The position numbers and the translations under genes were made by a program. From the NCBI RefSeq assembly GCF_000024005.1, contig NC_013132.1:5388001-5452000 (forward strand): a DNA stretch of 64,000 nucleotides, in the 5' to 3' direction. The notes beneath the pieces were generated by a model. The model was not told where the DNA came from and did no database searches. It saw nothing but the letters and a program-made list of their open reading frames with translations. Shown here piece after piece: positions 54,964-62,413 of the stretch (positions are counted from its first letter, which is position 1; each line of letters opens with the position of its first letter). Source of the stretch: Chitinophaga pinensis DSM 2588. GTDB lineage: Bacteria > Bacteroidota > Bacteroidia > Chitinophagales > Chitinophagaceae.

Positions 54964-55792
54964 TCAGAAAATGGAAACCGCTGCTGGTAGCCTCCAACGA
55001 ATCTGGTTTTAACAGAGAACTATACGCTACCTGGTTTACAGCGGGCAGTATTGGTAGTACCGCCATGGTACGTGTGCGCAGGAATAATAAACAGCGGCAG
55101 ATCACACTGAAAAGGATCGACCGGAATACCTACTATAATCTATGGGGACAGATACCTCGTCAGGCTGCTAGCACCATTACCAATCCGCCTTATTGCAAAG
55201 TATTAACGGGTAATATCGGTTACCTGCGACTGAACAGGCTTTACTCAAAAGACCTGGACAGCATCAGCAAATTGCTGAAGAATTGCGAAAAGATTATCAT
55301 TGATGCACATGGGTATCCGAAAGATGCCAGGATCGGTACCAATTTTGCCGCCTACATTGCGAAAAAGACGGACACCGTTGCTTATGACTTGTTCCCATAT
55401 GTGACCAGCCCTGATCTGCTTAAAATGCAAACTTTGACTGATTACGCGGTGATCGAACCCAACGCGAATCCCTATCTGAAAAACAAAAAGTACTATCTGT
55501 TGGTAGATGAAGGGAATCAAAGTCAGGGGGAATGGAATCCGATCGCCATCCAGGGGTGACGAATGCTACGACCATCGGACGGACTACCGCGGGCGCCAAT
55601 GGTATGGCCGTTACGATTCCTTTACCAGGTGACTATATGAGTTTTTATTCCGGTTTTGCAGAATATTATCCGGACCATACGCCTAATCAGCACCTGGGTG
55701 TTAAAATCGATGTGATCGTTGATAAGACGCTGACAGGGGCGATTCGTGGAGAAGATGAAATATTGAATAAGGCTTTAGAAATCTGTCAATAA
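54948..55792 (+). pseudogene. S41-family peptidase remnant, truncated and frameshifted
   Basis: A frame open from 54948 has recognisable S41 sequence from about 54966. It starts inside a PDZ-like part (K-P-L-L-V-A-S-N-E-S-G-F-N-R-E-L-Y, then T-A-M-V-R-V-R-R-N) and continues into the TSPc domain (G-N-I-G-Y-L-R-L-N, I-I-I-D-A-H-G-Y-P). It ends early at Q-G-stop (55557-55559). The missing part continues in the next frame (V-T-N-A-T-T-I-G-R-T-T-A-G) to 55792. One extra G in the four-G run at 55553-55556 would repair it. The 5' half is absent, so the gene is dead whatever the frameshift. S41 proteases are processing proteases; the usual serine segment reads E-G-N-Q-S-Q-G-E here. Confidence 0.75.
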
Positions 55793-55799
55793 GATGCTG

Positions 55800-55837
55800 T
55801 GAAAGCACTGTTCCTGATAACAGGAATGGTGCTTTCA
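55800..55837 (+). terminator. Intrinsic terminator after the S41 remnant
   Basis: An outer 9-bp stem (55800-55808 with 55829-55837) continues into an inner 5-bp stem (ttcct/aggaa), giving one long hairpin. It survives although the gene is dead and may serve the convergent AraC gene. Confidence 0.75.
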
Positions 55838-55898
55838 TCGAATCTTTCTGTTATCAATAATACCGGCAATACTGTCCCGCTGTTGATCTTCGATAAAC

Positions 55899-56744
55899 CT
55901 ACTGATGCTGATGCATTCTTTTAAACAAGGCGGGTGTTTGTCCGACCAATGTCTTGAACAGTTTATTAAAATAAGAAGTACTTTCAAACCCTACTTCATA
56001 ACAAACTTCCGCTGCGCTTTTCCCCTGTAACAAGAGGTTTTTTGCCTGACTGATACGGTACTGATTTAAAAAGTCGGTGAAAGTCATATTCGTTTGCCGC
56101 TTGAAATAGCGGCAGAAAGCAGCCGTACTCAGATGGACTTTTTCCGCCACCACATTGACATCCGGATCCTTATCGTAGTTTTCGCTGACATAATCGTAGA
56201 TAGTCCCCATACGCACCTTATCATTCAACAGCCATTTAACGGTCGTATCATCGGGGTTAAGGACTTCTACTTCTCCGGAATGTGCAAGTATCTGAAAGAT
56301 ATCCAATACCCCTAACAGCGAACTAAAAGCATCTTTTTCCTGTAAATCACGCAATCTGGTCACGACGGCTTCTTTCGTCCGGCCATGAAAAGAAAGTCCT
56401 TTATAGGATTGTTCCATGAGTGTGGCAATGGCCGCAAATTCCGCTGTAGGAGTTACCAGGGAGGGCAGAAAATCGGGTTTCAGTTGTAAAACGATCTGTT
56501 TGTAATCCACCTCCAATCCGTAGTCAAAATTGAGATGTGGTACGTTTGGTCCGATCAATACGAGGTCACTGGTCACATAACTGGAAATATGCTGTCCGAC
56601 ATGCCGGATCCCGCTCAATGCCTCTACATAGACCAGTTCTATTTCCGGGTGAAAATGCCAGTAAAAGTGATGTCGTAAGCTGGGGGAGAACAGCTTAAAA
56701 GAACGACCGGGCGCAATCATAATTTCCTCCAGCTTGATCTTCAT
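55899..56744 (-). CDS. AraC-family transcriptional regulator (PhyH locus)
   Basis: I start at the ATG at 56744 (M-K-I-K-L-E-E-I), 281 residues, because a GGAG ribosome site precedes it and a -7 motif lies further upstream. A longer frame to 56804 would start before the promoter. The N-terminal cupin-type domain (W-H-F-H-P-E-I-E-L-V-Y-V) is typical of sugar-responsive AraC proteins. The C-terminal helix-turn-helix pair reads V-A-E-K-V-H-L-S-T-A-A-F-C-R-Y-F-K-R and A-A-E-V-C-Y-E-V-G-F-E-S-T-S-Y-F-N-K. It is divergent from a PhyH dioxygenase gene, the likely target. The effector is unknown. Confidence 0.92.
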   Translation of the reverse strand: MKIKLEEIMIAPGRSFKLFSPSLRHHFYWHFHPEIELVYVEALSGIRHVGQHISSYVTSDLVLIGPNVPHLNFDYGLEVDYKQIVLQLKPDFLPSLVTPTAEFAAIATLMEQSYKGLSFHGRTKEAVVTRLRDLQEKDAFSSLLGVLDIFQILAHSGEVEVLNPDDTTVKWLLNDKVRMGTIYDYVSENYDKDPDVNVVAEKVHLSTAAFCRYFKRQTNMTFTDFLNQYRISQAKNLLLQGKSAAEVCYEVGFESTSYFNKLFKTLVGQTPALFKRMHQHQ

Positions 56745-56781
56745 ATTGCTCCATTTTGGTCTGCCATAGCATTGAATTTTA

Positions 56782-56789
56782 CAAAAATA
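56782..56789 (-). promoter_or_regulatory. -7 element of the AraC gene
   Basis: Read on the minus strand, TATTTTTG is a perfect TAnnTTTG, 38 bp before the ATG at 56744. No TTG lies at the right distance, so the promoter may depend on an activator. A divergent CAATTTTG at 56847-56854 may serve the PhyH gene. Confidence 0.35.
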
Positions 56790-56886
56790 GTCAATACAGC
56801 GCAATTACTGGTCATTGGGGAGAAATGGAGAACCGGGGATTATCGTCAATTTTGAATCATCACTTTAAAACAAAAACACACGTTAT

Positions 56887-57849
56887 ATGGAAAATGTATT
56901 AACCAGTGTCGCGGGTGAAAATAAAGCCCATAAAGAGATTCCCGGTAATCCTTCCGTCGCGACCAGCAGCAGGCATCAACTCAATACCCGTGCAAACGGA
57001 GAACCCCTAAGGGTATTAAGCGAAGAGGATTGGCAATTCTGGATAACAAATGGGTATATCGTTATAAAACAGGCGGTCCCCAAAGAACAGGTGCAGATAC
57101 TGGCAGATTTCCTCTGGACATATGAAAACAAAGACCCTAAAGACCCGAAAACCTGGTATAAACCCACACTGCCTATGAAAATGACGGAACTCAATAACAC
57201 CGGTATGGTGGAGATATATAATCACCAGTATCTCTGGGATAACCGGCAGTTTCCCAAGGTACATCAGGCTTTTGCGGATATATGGGGGATGGAGGAATTA
57301 TGGGTGACGATCGACAGGGCTAACCTGAATTTCCCTATTCGTCCGGGCCATGAATACAAGGGATTCATTCACTGGGATTACGACCCGGAAACCAGGCCCC
57401 AGAATGTACAGGGTGTATTGGCATTGGCAGATCAGACGGACGAAAATATGGGCGGTTTTCAATGTATACCGGAACTATTCCGGACTTACGATACCTGGAA
57501 ACTGACCCAGCCGGAAGACCGTAATCATTTCAAACCTGACACCACAGGTTTTACGCCTACCAAGGTGAAGATGGAGGCAGGTGATCTGCTGATATTTAAC
57601 AGTTTACAGCCACATGGCATCCGTGTCAATAACAGCAAGGATAAGGTACGTATTGCACAATATATTTCGATGATGCCGGCAGAGCAGGATAATGAGGAAA
57701 TGAGACAATGGCGGATCCGCTCCTGGCAGGAAAAGATGGTACCAGAGGGATATGCTTTCCCGGGTGATCCTTTACATAGAGAGAAACAGCATCCTATCGC
57801 ACAATTAAGCGAACTGGGAGAAAAACTGCTCGGATTAAGGAAATGGTAG
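56887..57849 (+). CDS. Phytanoyl-CoA dioxygenase-family (PhyH) protein
   Basis: The 320-residue protein is a PhyH-type Fe(II)/2-oxoglutarate oxygenase. The iron triad is H162-x-D164 (F-I-H-W-D-Y-D) and H243 (Q-P-H-G-I-R), with R246 or R255 as 2-oxoglutarate ligand. The double-stranded beta helix lies between about 135 and 275. The first 45 residues are low-complexity and may be disordered. Bacterial PhyH proteins hydroxylate many different small molecules, so the substrate is open. It is divergent from an AraC gene that probably controls it. Confidence 0.9.
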   Translation: MENVLTSVAGENKAHKEIPGNPSVATSSRHQLNTRANGEPLRVLSEEDWQFWITNGYIVIKQAVPKEQVQILADFLWTYENKDPKDPKTWYKPTLPMKMTELNNTGMVEIYNHQYLWDNRQFPKVHQAFADIWGMEELWVTIDRANLNFPIRPGHEYKGFIHWDYDPETRPQNVQGVLALADQTDENMGGFQCIPELFRTYDTWKLTQPEDRNHFKPDTTGFTPTKVKMEAGDLLIFNSLQPHGIRVNNSKDKVRIAQYISMMPAEQDNEEMRQWRIRSWQEKMVPEGYAFPGDPLHREKQHPIAQLSELGEKLLGLRKW

Positions 57850-57857
57850 TAGAGATA

Positions 57858-57891
57858 AAGGAGGACAGTTATGGCGCATAACTGTCCTTCC
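57858..57891. terminator. Hairpin between the PhyH gene and the next AraC gene
   Basis: A stem of 14 bp (57860-57873 with 57877-57890, one G-T pair) with a 3-nt loop lies between the two convergent genes. The plus-strand side is followed by a T-containing stretch, so bidirectional use is plausible. Confidence 0.75.
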
Positions 57892-57896
57892 TGACT

Positions 57897-58811
57897 TTAA
57901 TTAAATTTCGACCGGAATACGGAAGGTGATACCTGTGCCTTTGATTTAAACAATTTGTTAAACGAGGCTGGTTGCTCAAATCCCAGCTCATACGCAATTT
58001 CGCTGATGGATAACTGTGTAGACGAAAGCATTTCCTTCGCCTTCTCTATCAGTTTATCGTGAATATGCTGTTGTGTACTTCTGCCCGTCAGCACTTTCAA
58101 CAGACTACTCAGGTAATTGGGTGTCAGATGCAGTGCGTCGGCTATTTCCTGTACGCTGGGTATCCCTTTATGAATCAGGTTGCCCGACTCAAAACAGGTA
58201 TGTAACAGCTCTTCCAGTTTCGATAATACCTGGTGACTGGAAATACGCCGTGTAATAAACTGCCGCTCGTAGTAGCGCTCCGTATAATTCAGTAATAGTT
58301 CAATTTGCGTAATGATGATATTCTGGCTAAATCTGTCAATATTCGCCTGGTACTCGCGCTGGATATTCCTGAACACCTCGACCATTGTGATTTCTTCTTT
58401 CTCTGAGAGGAATAATGCCTCATTTACCGCATATCCGAAGAACTCATACTTCTTTATTTTGGTGGCCAAAGGCGTATTCCAGAGAAAGTCAGGGTGAACC
58501 AGCAGCAACCATCCGGAGGGATCAGCGGCTGCCTGGTGATCGATTTCAAGCTGCACCACCTGTTGCGGCGCTACCAGCGCCAGTATACCTGCTTCGAAGT
58601 CATAAGCCTCCTGTCCATAATTAAACTTTCTTCCGACATGTCTTTTCAGTCCAATGGAATAATAGTGCTGGACTAATCTGATCTCATCATATTCCACCGG
58701 ATATTGCACCTGGCTGTAATCAATCAGACTTACCAGTGGATGTTCCGGTTGAGGCAGGTTGGCGAAATGGTGAAACTCGCTGATGCTATTAAACTGAAGG
58801 TCTATCTTCAT
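57897..58811 (-). CDS. AraC-family transcriptional regulator, second gene of the SDR operon
   Basis: This 304-residue regulator has an N-terminal sensor region (1-190) of the AraC-cupin type and a C-terminal pair of helix-turn-helix motifs: V-Q-E-I-A-D-A-L-H-L-T-P-N-Y-L-S-S-L-L-K and I-S-E-I-A-Y-E-L-G-F-E-Q-P-A-S-F-N-K. It ends with the V-S-P-S-V-F-R-S-K-F motif. It starts 24 bp after the SDR stop, so both are probably one transcript. An operator with a 21-bp period precedes the SDR gene, which suggests that this regulator controls its own operon. Confidence 0.92.
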   Translation of the reverse strand: MKIDLQFNSISEFHHFANLPQPEHPLVSLIDYSQVQYPVEYDEIRLVQHYYSIGLKRHVGRKFNYGQEAYDFEAGILALVAPQQVVQLEIDHQAAADPSGWLLLVHPDFLWNTPLATKIKKYEFFGYAVNEALFLSEKEEITMVEVFRNIQREYQANIDRFSQNIIITQIELLLNYTERYYERQFITRRISSHQVLSKLEELLHTCFESGNLIHKGIPSVQEIADALHLTPNYLSSLLKVLTGRSTQQHIHDKLIEKAKEMLSSTQLSISEIAYELGFEQPASFNKLFKSKAQVSPSVFRSKFN

Positions 58812-58835
58812 ACCCGGATGATTTTAACATACATT

Positions 58836-59582
58836 TTACCATTCCTGGTTGGTTGGCAAGATAAACAATTCCGATACATCTACATGCGCCGGCGCTTCCA
58901 GTGCGTAGGTCATGCTATGGGCGATATCTTCCGGTGAGAGGAAAGTCATCTGTTCCCGTAAGCCCTCCATTCCTTTTTTATAATCTTCATCGGTGATCTG
59001 ATCATACAGGTTGGTTTCCACGGCGCCCGGCTGAATGCTCGTTACCCGGATATTGTGTTTCTTGCCAATTTCCATACGCATGATATCTGAAAAGGCGGAG
59101 ACAAAATGCTTGGTGCCGCAGTACACGGCCAGTCCCTTGAACAGCTTACGGCCGGCAATAGAAGAAAGATTAATGATATGTCCGGAGGATTGTTTGATGA
59201 AAGCAGGCAGCACGGCGGCTGTAACGTTTAGTACCCCTTTGATATTGATGTCCACCATGGCTTCCCATTCATCGACTTTAAAAGTATCGATATCAGCTGT
59301 CGGCATAATACCCGCATTATTTACCAGGATGTCTATGCCGCCAAAATGATGGATCAGCTGTTGTACGCCTTTGGATACGCTGGTTTTGTCGGCTACATCC
59401 ATTTCAATCACCAGCGCTTCGCCACCGGCCTGCCGAATTTCATCTGCAACCGCCTGCAGCAGTTTCGTTCTCCGGGCCGCTAAACATACCTTTACGCCCT
59501 TCGCTGCCAATACGATGGCTACTCCTTTTCCGATGCCGCTGGAGGCGCCTGTAATGAGTGCTACTTTTCCTTTAAGTTCCAT
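58836..59582 (-). CDS. SDR-family oxidoreductase (AraC-linked)
   Basis: The 248-residue protein is a classical SDR: N-terminal T11-G-A-S-S-G-I-G18, N-N-A-G (88-91), S140/S141 (I-N-L-S-S-I-A-G) and the active-site pair Y154-x-x-x-K158. The C-terminal P-T-N-Q-E-W fits the YdfG/serine 3-dehydrogenase-like branch with broad hydroxyacid or ketone activity. It is the first gene of an operon with an AraC regulator. Upstream lie two 13-bp direct repeats and a -7 element. Confidence 0.92.
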   Translation of the reverse strand: MELKGKVALITGASSGIGKGVAIVLAAKGVKVCLAARRTKLLQAVADEIRQAGGEALVIEMDVADKTSVSKGVQQLIHHFGGIDILVNNAGIMPTADIDTFKVDEWEAMVDINIKGVLNVTAAVLPAFIKQSSGHIINLSSIAGRKLFKGLAVYCGTKHFVSAFSDIMRMEIGKKHNIRVTSIQPGAVETNLYDQITDEDYKKGMEGLREQMTFLSPEDIAHSMTYALEAPAHVDVSELFILPTNQEW

Positions 59583-59603
59583 GTGATATTGTTTTTTGTA
59601 TCA

Positions 59604-59665
59604 CAAAATTGGAACATGTACAGGGAGGAAAATTTGCCAGATCTATGGTTTCATTTGCCAAATCT
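59604..59665 (-). promoter_or_regulatory. AraC-type tandem operator and promoter of the SDR-AraC operon
   Basis: On the minus strand two copies of AGAT-Y-TGGCAAAT (59653-59665 and 59632-59644) agree at 12 of 13 bases with a 21-bp period. The proximal copy ends in TTTT at the -33 position (59629-59632). Seventeen bp later is CAATTTTG (59604-59611) as -7 element. A TGTGATA/TATCACA inverted repeat (59582-59605) overlaps the start. The geometry equals that of the promoters at 13651 and 15824. Confidence 0.6.
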
Positions 59666-59700
59666 CCTATCGGCATAATTTGCAGGGAAAGCGCTTATTT

Positions 59701-60105
59701 TCAGAAATATGCTTTCAAAAGGAAATAACCAAACCCCACCACGATGAAATCCGCAGCAATGGCTAATAATACCAATGGGAACCCAAATATACTCCAGTAA
59801 CGCAAGCGTCTTATGTGAGGCACTTCACCAGGTACATAGATAAATGCCGCTTTCTGCCCTATTTTCCATGATTTGTATGTAGCCCCGTTCATCCCCCGAT
59901 AAGTGATCGTCTCTTTCTCACTGATGGTAATCTCAAACAGCGGGTAATAATAGACGCCATCCTCATCTTTAGTTTCGACAAACTTTATCACCGCTCCCTC
60001 CACACATCTACCCTTCTTTACAAATGTCGTTGCATGTCGAAACGCTACCAGGGCAAATGCCAGCACAACAGCGCCTATTACTATAAAAAGAATGCAGATG
60101 ATCAT
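59701..60105 (-). CDS. DUF3592 membrane protein
   Basis: The 134-residue protein has an N-terminal helix (about 1-22) and a C-terminal helix (about 105-128), with a beta-rich middle (Y-Y-Y-P-L-F-E-I-T-I, then G-Q-K-A-A-F-I-Y). This matches DUF3592, small membrane proteins of unknown function found widely in bacteria. It is adjacent to a second DUF3592 gene on the same strand, 49 bp away. The two differ enough to be old paralogues. A joint operon is likely. No function can be inferred. Confidence 0.82.
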   Translation of the reverse strand: MIICILFIVIGAVVLAFALVAFRHATTFVKKGRCVEGAVIKFVETKDEDGVYYYPLFEITISEKETITYRGMNGATYKSWKIGQKAAFIYVPGEVPHIRRLRYWSIFGFPLVLLAIAADFIVVGFGYFLLKAYF

Positions 60106-60154
60106 AAGTGGTTGATTTTAATATGTTTAATTGGTCAACAGCGCGGTGATGATA

Positions 60155-60568
60155 TCAAAACGCAGACTGCTTCGAAAAGCGACGTTTCGGATTCAACAGA
60201 TAATATCCACCACCTATGATCATCAGTGGTAAACCAACTACTATAAAAGCAATAGACCAGCCAAAAAGATCTTCATAGGTTTTTCTGATGGCATAGGATG
60301 GCTGTGCGGGATTGTATAGAAATGTAGCCGTATCCCCCACGGCCCAGCTGGCAGGATTGCTTCCATTGTGGTGACGATAGATAAGCGGGGCGCTTTCTTT
60401 CGTGTGAATGGTAAAAACCGGATAATATGCACCATCATCCACGGTCATAGCTGTAACGGTGCCCGTCGCCCGTTCCGCATTGCTGATAAAGTCAATGCGA
60501 GCTTTCAGTTTATACAATGAAAAGCCAATTAATATAAGACCAATAATAAAGAATATGGTGTAGCGCAT
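60155..60568 (-). CDS. DUF3592 membrane protein, paralogue
   Basis: From the ATG at 60568 (M-R-Y-T-I-F-F-I-I-G) the product is 137 residues; the frame continues upstream to 60691 without a convincing coding pattern. Layout matches the neighbouring DUF3592 protein: N-terminal helix, central beta domain (Y-Y-P-V-F-T-I-H-T, G-D-T-A-T-F-L-Y-N-P) and C-terminal helix followed by a basic tail. In DUF3592 proteins the soluble domain faces out of the membrane. It is the first gene of the pair. Confidence 0.8.
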   Translation of the reverse strand: MRYTIFFIIGLILIGFSLYKLKARIDFISNAERATGTVTAMTVDDGAYYPVFTIHTKESAPLIYRHHNGSNPASWAVGDTATFLYNPAQPSYAIRKTYEDLFGWSIAFIVVGLPLMIIGGGYYLLNPKRRFSKQSAF

Positions 60569-60957
60569 CTGGTTTGTTAACCTGGTTGAATATTCGGTTT
60601 TCGAAATATAATAGAAATTTCGGGAAATAGCTAATCCCGGCACCGCAAACATCCGATACCATTTTCCCGCAACGGCTATTTCCCGGGCCACTCAAAAGTA
60701 TAAAGCACAGGAAAAACCGGATCATCTATTATTATCATATGATTATAAAATATCTTTTTTTCATATGATAGATAACAAACCCGGTTGGTGCTGTTTTAGA
60801 GATTCTTTAAATCGTCCCTACTCTCCATGACAACAGGATTTACGTATTGAACTTGTGAAAATTATTTGCAACAAAACTAAAAAGGCTTTTCTGCTCCTTT
60901 CTTCAACTTTGCAACCATCTGATTCAGAAAAAAATCAGATTTAAAAAATCAACAATC
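60569..60957. other. Divergent intergenic region of the DUF3592 and small membrane protein genes
   Basis: No gene is supported. Two ATCATATGAT-type palindromes (60734-60743 and 60761-60769) lie 27 bp apart, start to start, and could be operator sites for the DUF3592 pair. A CAACTTTG -7 motif (60904-60911) lies 46 bp before the plus-strand ATG at 60958; it is identical to the -7 element of the old yellow enzyme gene. Confidence 0.4.
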
Positions 60958-61281
60958 ATGAGTTACCAACCATTTAAGTCTTCCAGGGCTAAAGAAGCCC
61001 TACGTCAGGCCAGGGAGACATTCAACCAGAATGAGTTGCATGTACAGCGCTGGTTCAGATTAAAAATAACCATTGGCTATGCGGCGATAGTCATACTGGC
61101 CGTTATTCTTATCCTATCCGCCGTCATATTGTTCAATCATCATCATTTTACCTACGGAACTGTTTCCTGGGCAGGGGGCGCCATGTTTACAGACATTCCG
61201 GGGGTCGTGTTTACGGTATGGAAAATAATGCTGAATCCTCAATCTGTACCGCGTTTGGAGCCTGTGATAAAAATTAATTAA
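60958..61281 (+). CDS. Small hypothetical membrane protein
   Basis: The 107-residue protein starts with a charged helix (S-R-A-K-E-A-L-R-Q-A-R-E-T) and has one strong transmembrane helix (about 38-59, G-Y-A-A-I-V-I-L-A-V-I-L-I-L). A weaker hydrophobic segment follows near 70-90. I know no family. A -7 element upstream supports expression. It precedes an AraC gene by 86 bp on the same strand and could be under its control or in one operon. An effector-export role is guesswork. Confidence 0.65.
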   Translation: MSYQPFKSSRAKEALRQARETFNQNELHVQRWFRLKITIGYAAIVILAVILILSAVILFNHHHFTYGTVSWAGGAMFTDIPGVVFTVWKIMLNPQSVPRLEPVIKIN

Positions 61282-61367
61282 AAAACCCATGTTATTTAAC
61301 CACTAAAAGCGCAACTAAACATTTACTCATTTAAAATGTTCACATTGTGCATAGACGTCCAGGATTA

Positions 61368-62339
61368 ATGGAGTTTAAAGTCTCCCCTCAACAGAAACAT
61401 TTAATTAAAAACATCACTCACAAAGAAAATGACCCAAAAGCCAATATCCAAGGAGCCACCCGCACAGTTATAAACGGTGACTTCGGTTCCTTTAGTATGG
61501 AAGTACTGAAAGGGCGTTCATTCATAATCGGCTGGTTAAATGCGGTAATAAAAATAGCTATTGATATTCTTCCTCATACAGACATACCCATATTATGCTG
61601 GTATGGGACGCTTCGGGGCAATGTGCCCTGTACTTTGTCAGGTAAAGGTCCTGTACCACTTAATGAGTTGTATCAGGCTATCTATTATGTACCCGCTCAT
61701 GGCACCAATATAGCCCGCTTTCCCGTAGGCAGATACGAGGCCGTATATATTTCTGTATCGACCAGTTTCTTTGAAGATTTCTTCAGAACACACCCACAGT
61801 TCCGTGAAATATATGAAAGCAAGCATAAATGTTCGGAAGAAGGTATTGTACTCCCCTATTTCGATCTTTCCATTAATGTGACAAGCATACTGGAACAGAT
61901 ACACGATCACCAGAAAGAGGGAGAGGCTATGGAACTATTTCTGGATCTCAGCATCAGAAAATTGTTCTATCACTACTTTATTACTTTAGCGCAATCTGAA
62001 AAAGATGAATGGATTAATGTTATCAAAAAAGAGATTGATGACAATATCGGCGCGGATATCAAAATAAGTACGCTGACACAAAAAATAGCGTTTCAGAACG
62101 GCGGCCGTGCCAACCGTGAATTCAAAGCACGGTTTGGGGTGACAATTAAGACCTACGTAAGGCAACAGATATTGCTGCGGGCGGAATGTTCACTGATACA
62201 CGAAAAAAGCAAAACAATCGCGGATATCGCATCCGAACTTGGATTTACCGGACAATCTTACTTTACTACTTTCTTTAAAAAATGGAATGGTATGACGCCC
62301 AGTGAATTCAGGAACCAGGCTGACACCCTGACGGAATAA
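61368..62339 (+). CDS. AraC-family transcriptional regulator
   Basis: I start at the ATG at 61368, preceded by AGGA at the right distance; a GTG at 61347 would add seven residues. The 323-residue product has an N-terminal domain of unknown type and C-terminal helix-turn-helix motifs (I-S-T-L-T-Q-K-I-A-F-Q-N-G-G-R-A-N-R and I-A-D-I-A-S-E-L-G-F-T-G-Q-S-Y-F-T-T). It ends with M-T-P-S-E-F-R. The first motif is less canonical than in the other AraC proteins here. It may regulate the small membrane protein upstream. The effector is unknown. Confidence 0.9.
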   Translation: MEFKVSPQQKHLIKNITHKENDPKANIQGATRTVINGDFGSFSMEVLKGRSFIIGWLNAVIKIAIDILPHTDIPILCWYGTLRGNVPCTLSGKGPVPLNELYQAIYYVPAHGTNIARFPVGRYEAVYISVSTSFFEDFFRTHPQFREIYESKHKCSEEGIVLPYFDLSINVTSILEQIHDHQKEGEAMELFLDLSIRKLFYHYFITLAQSEKDEWINVIKKEIDDNIGADIKISTLTQKIAFQNGGRANREFKARFGVTIKTYVRQQILLRAECSLIHEKSKTIADIASELGFTGQSYFTTFFKKWNGMTPSEFRNQADTLTE

Positions 62340-62356
62340 CAACTCATCTCTTATTA

Positions 62357-62395
62357 AACAACGAGGCCCCGTCATATACGGGGCCTGTTGTTTTT
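62357..62395 (+). terminator. Intrinsic terminator after the AraC gene
   Basis: An 8-bp GC stem (62365-62372 with 62378-62385), extended by an a-a-c-a-a-c/g-t-t-g-t-t stem across a small bulge, ends in a T run. It lies between convergent genes. Confidence 0.85.
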
Positions 62396-62413
62396 ATAAT
62401 GTCTGTAAAATAC

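Noticed and set aside
59582..59605. CRP site at TGTGATA-N10-TATCACA
   Set aside because: The spacing between TGTGA and TCACA is 14, not the 6 of a CRP site. It remains only a possible operator.
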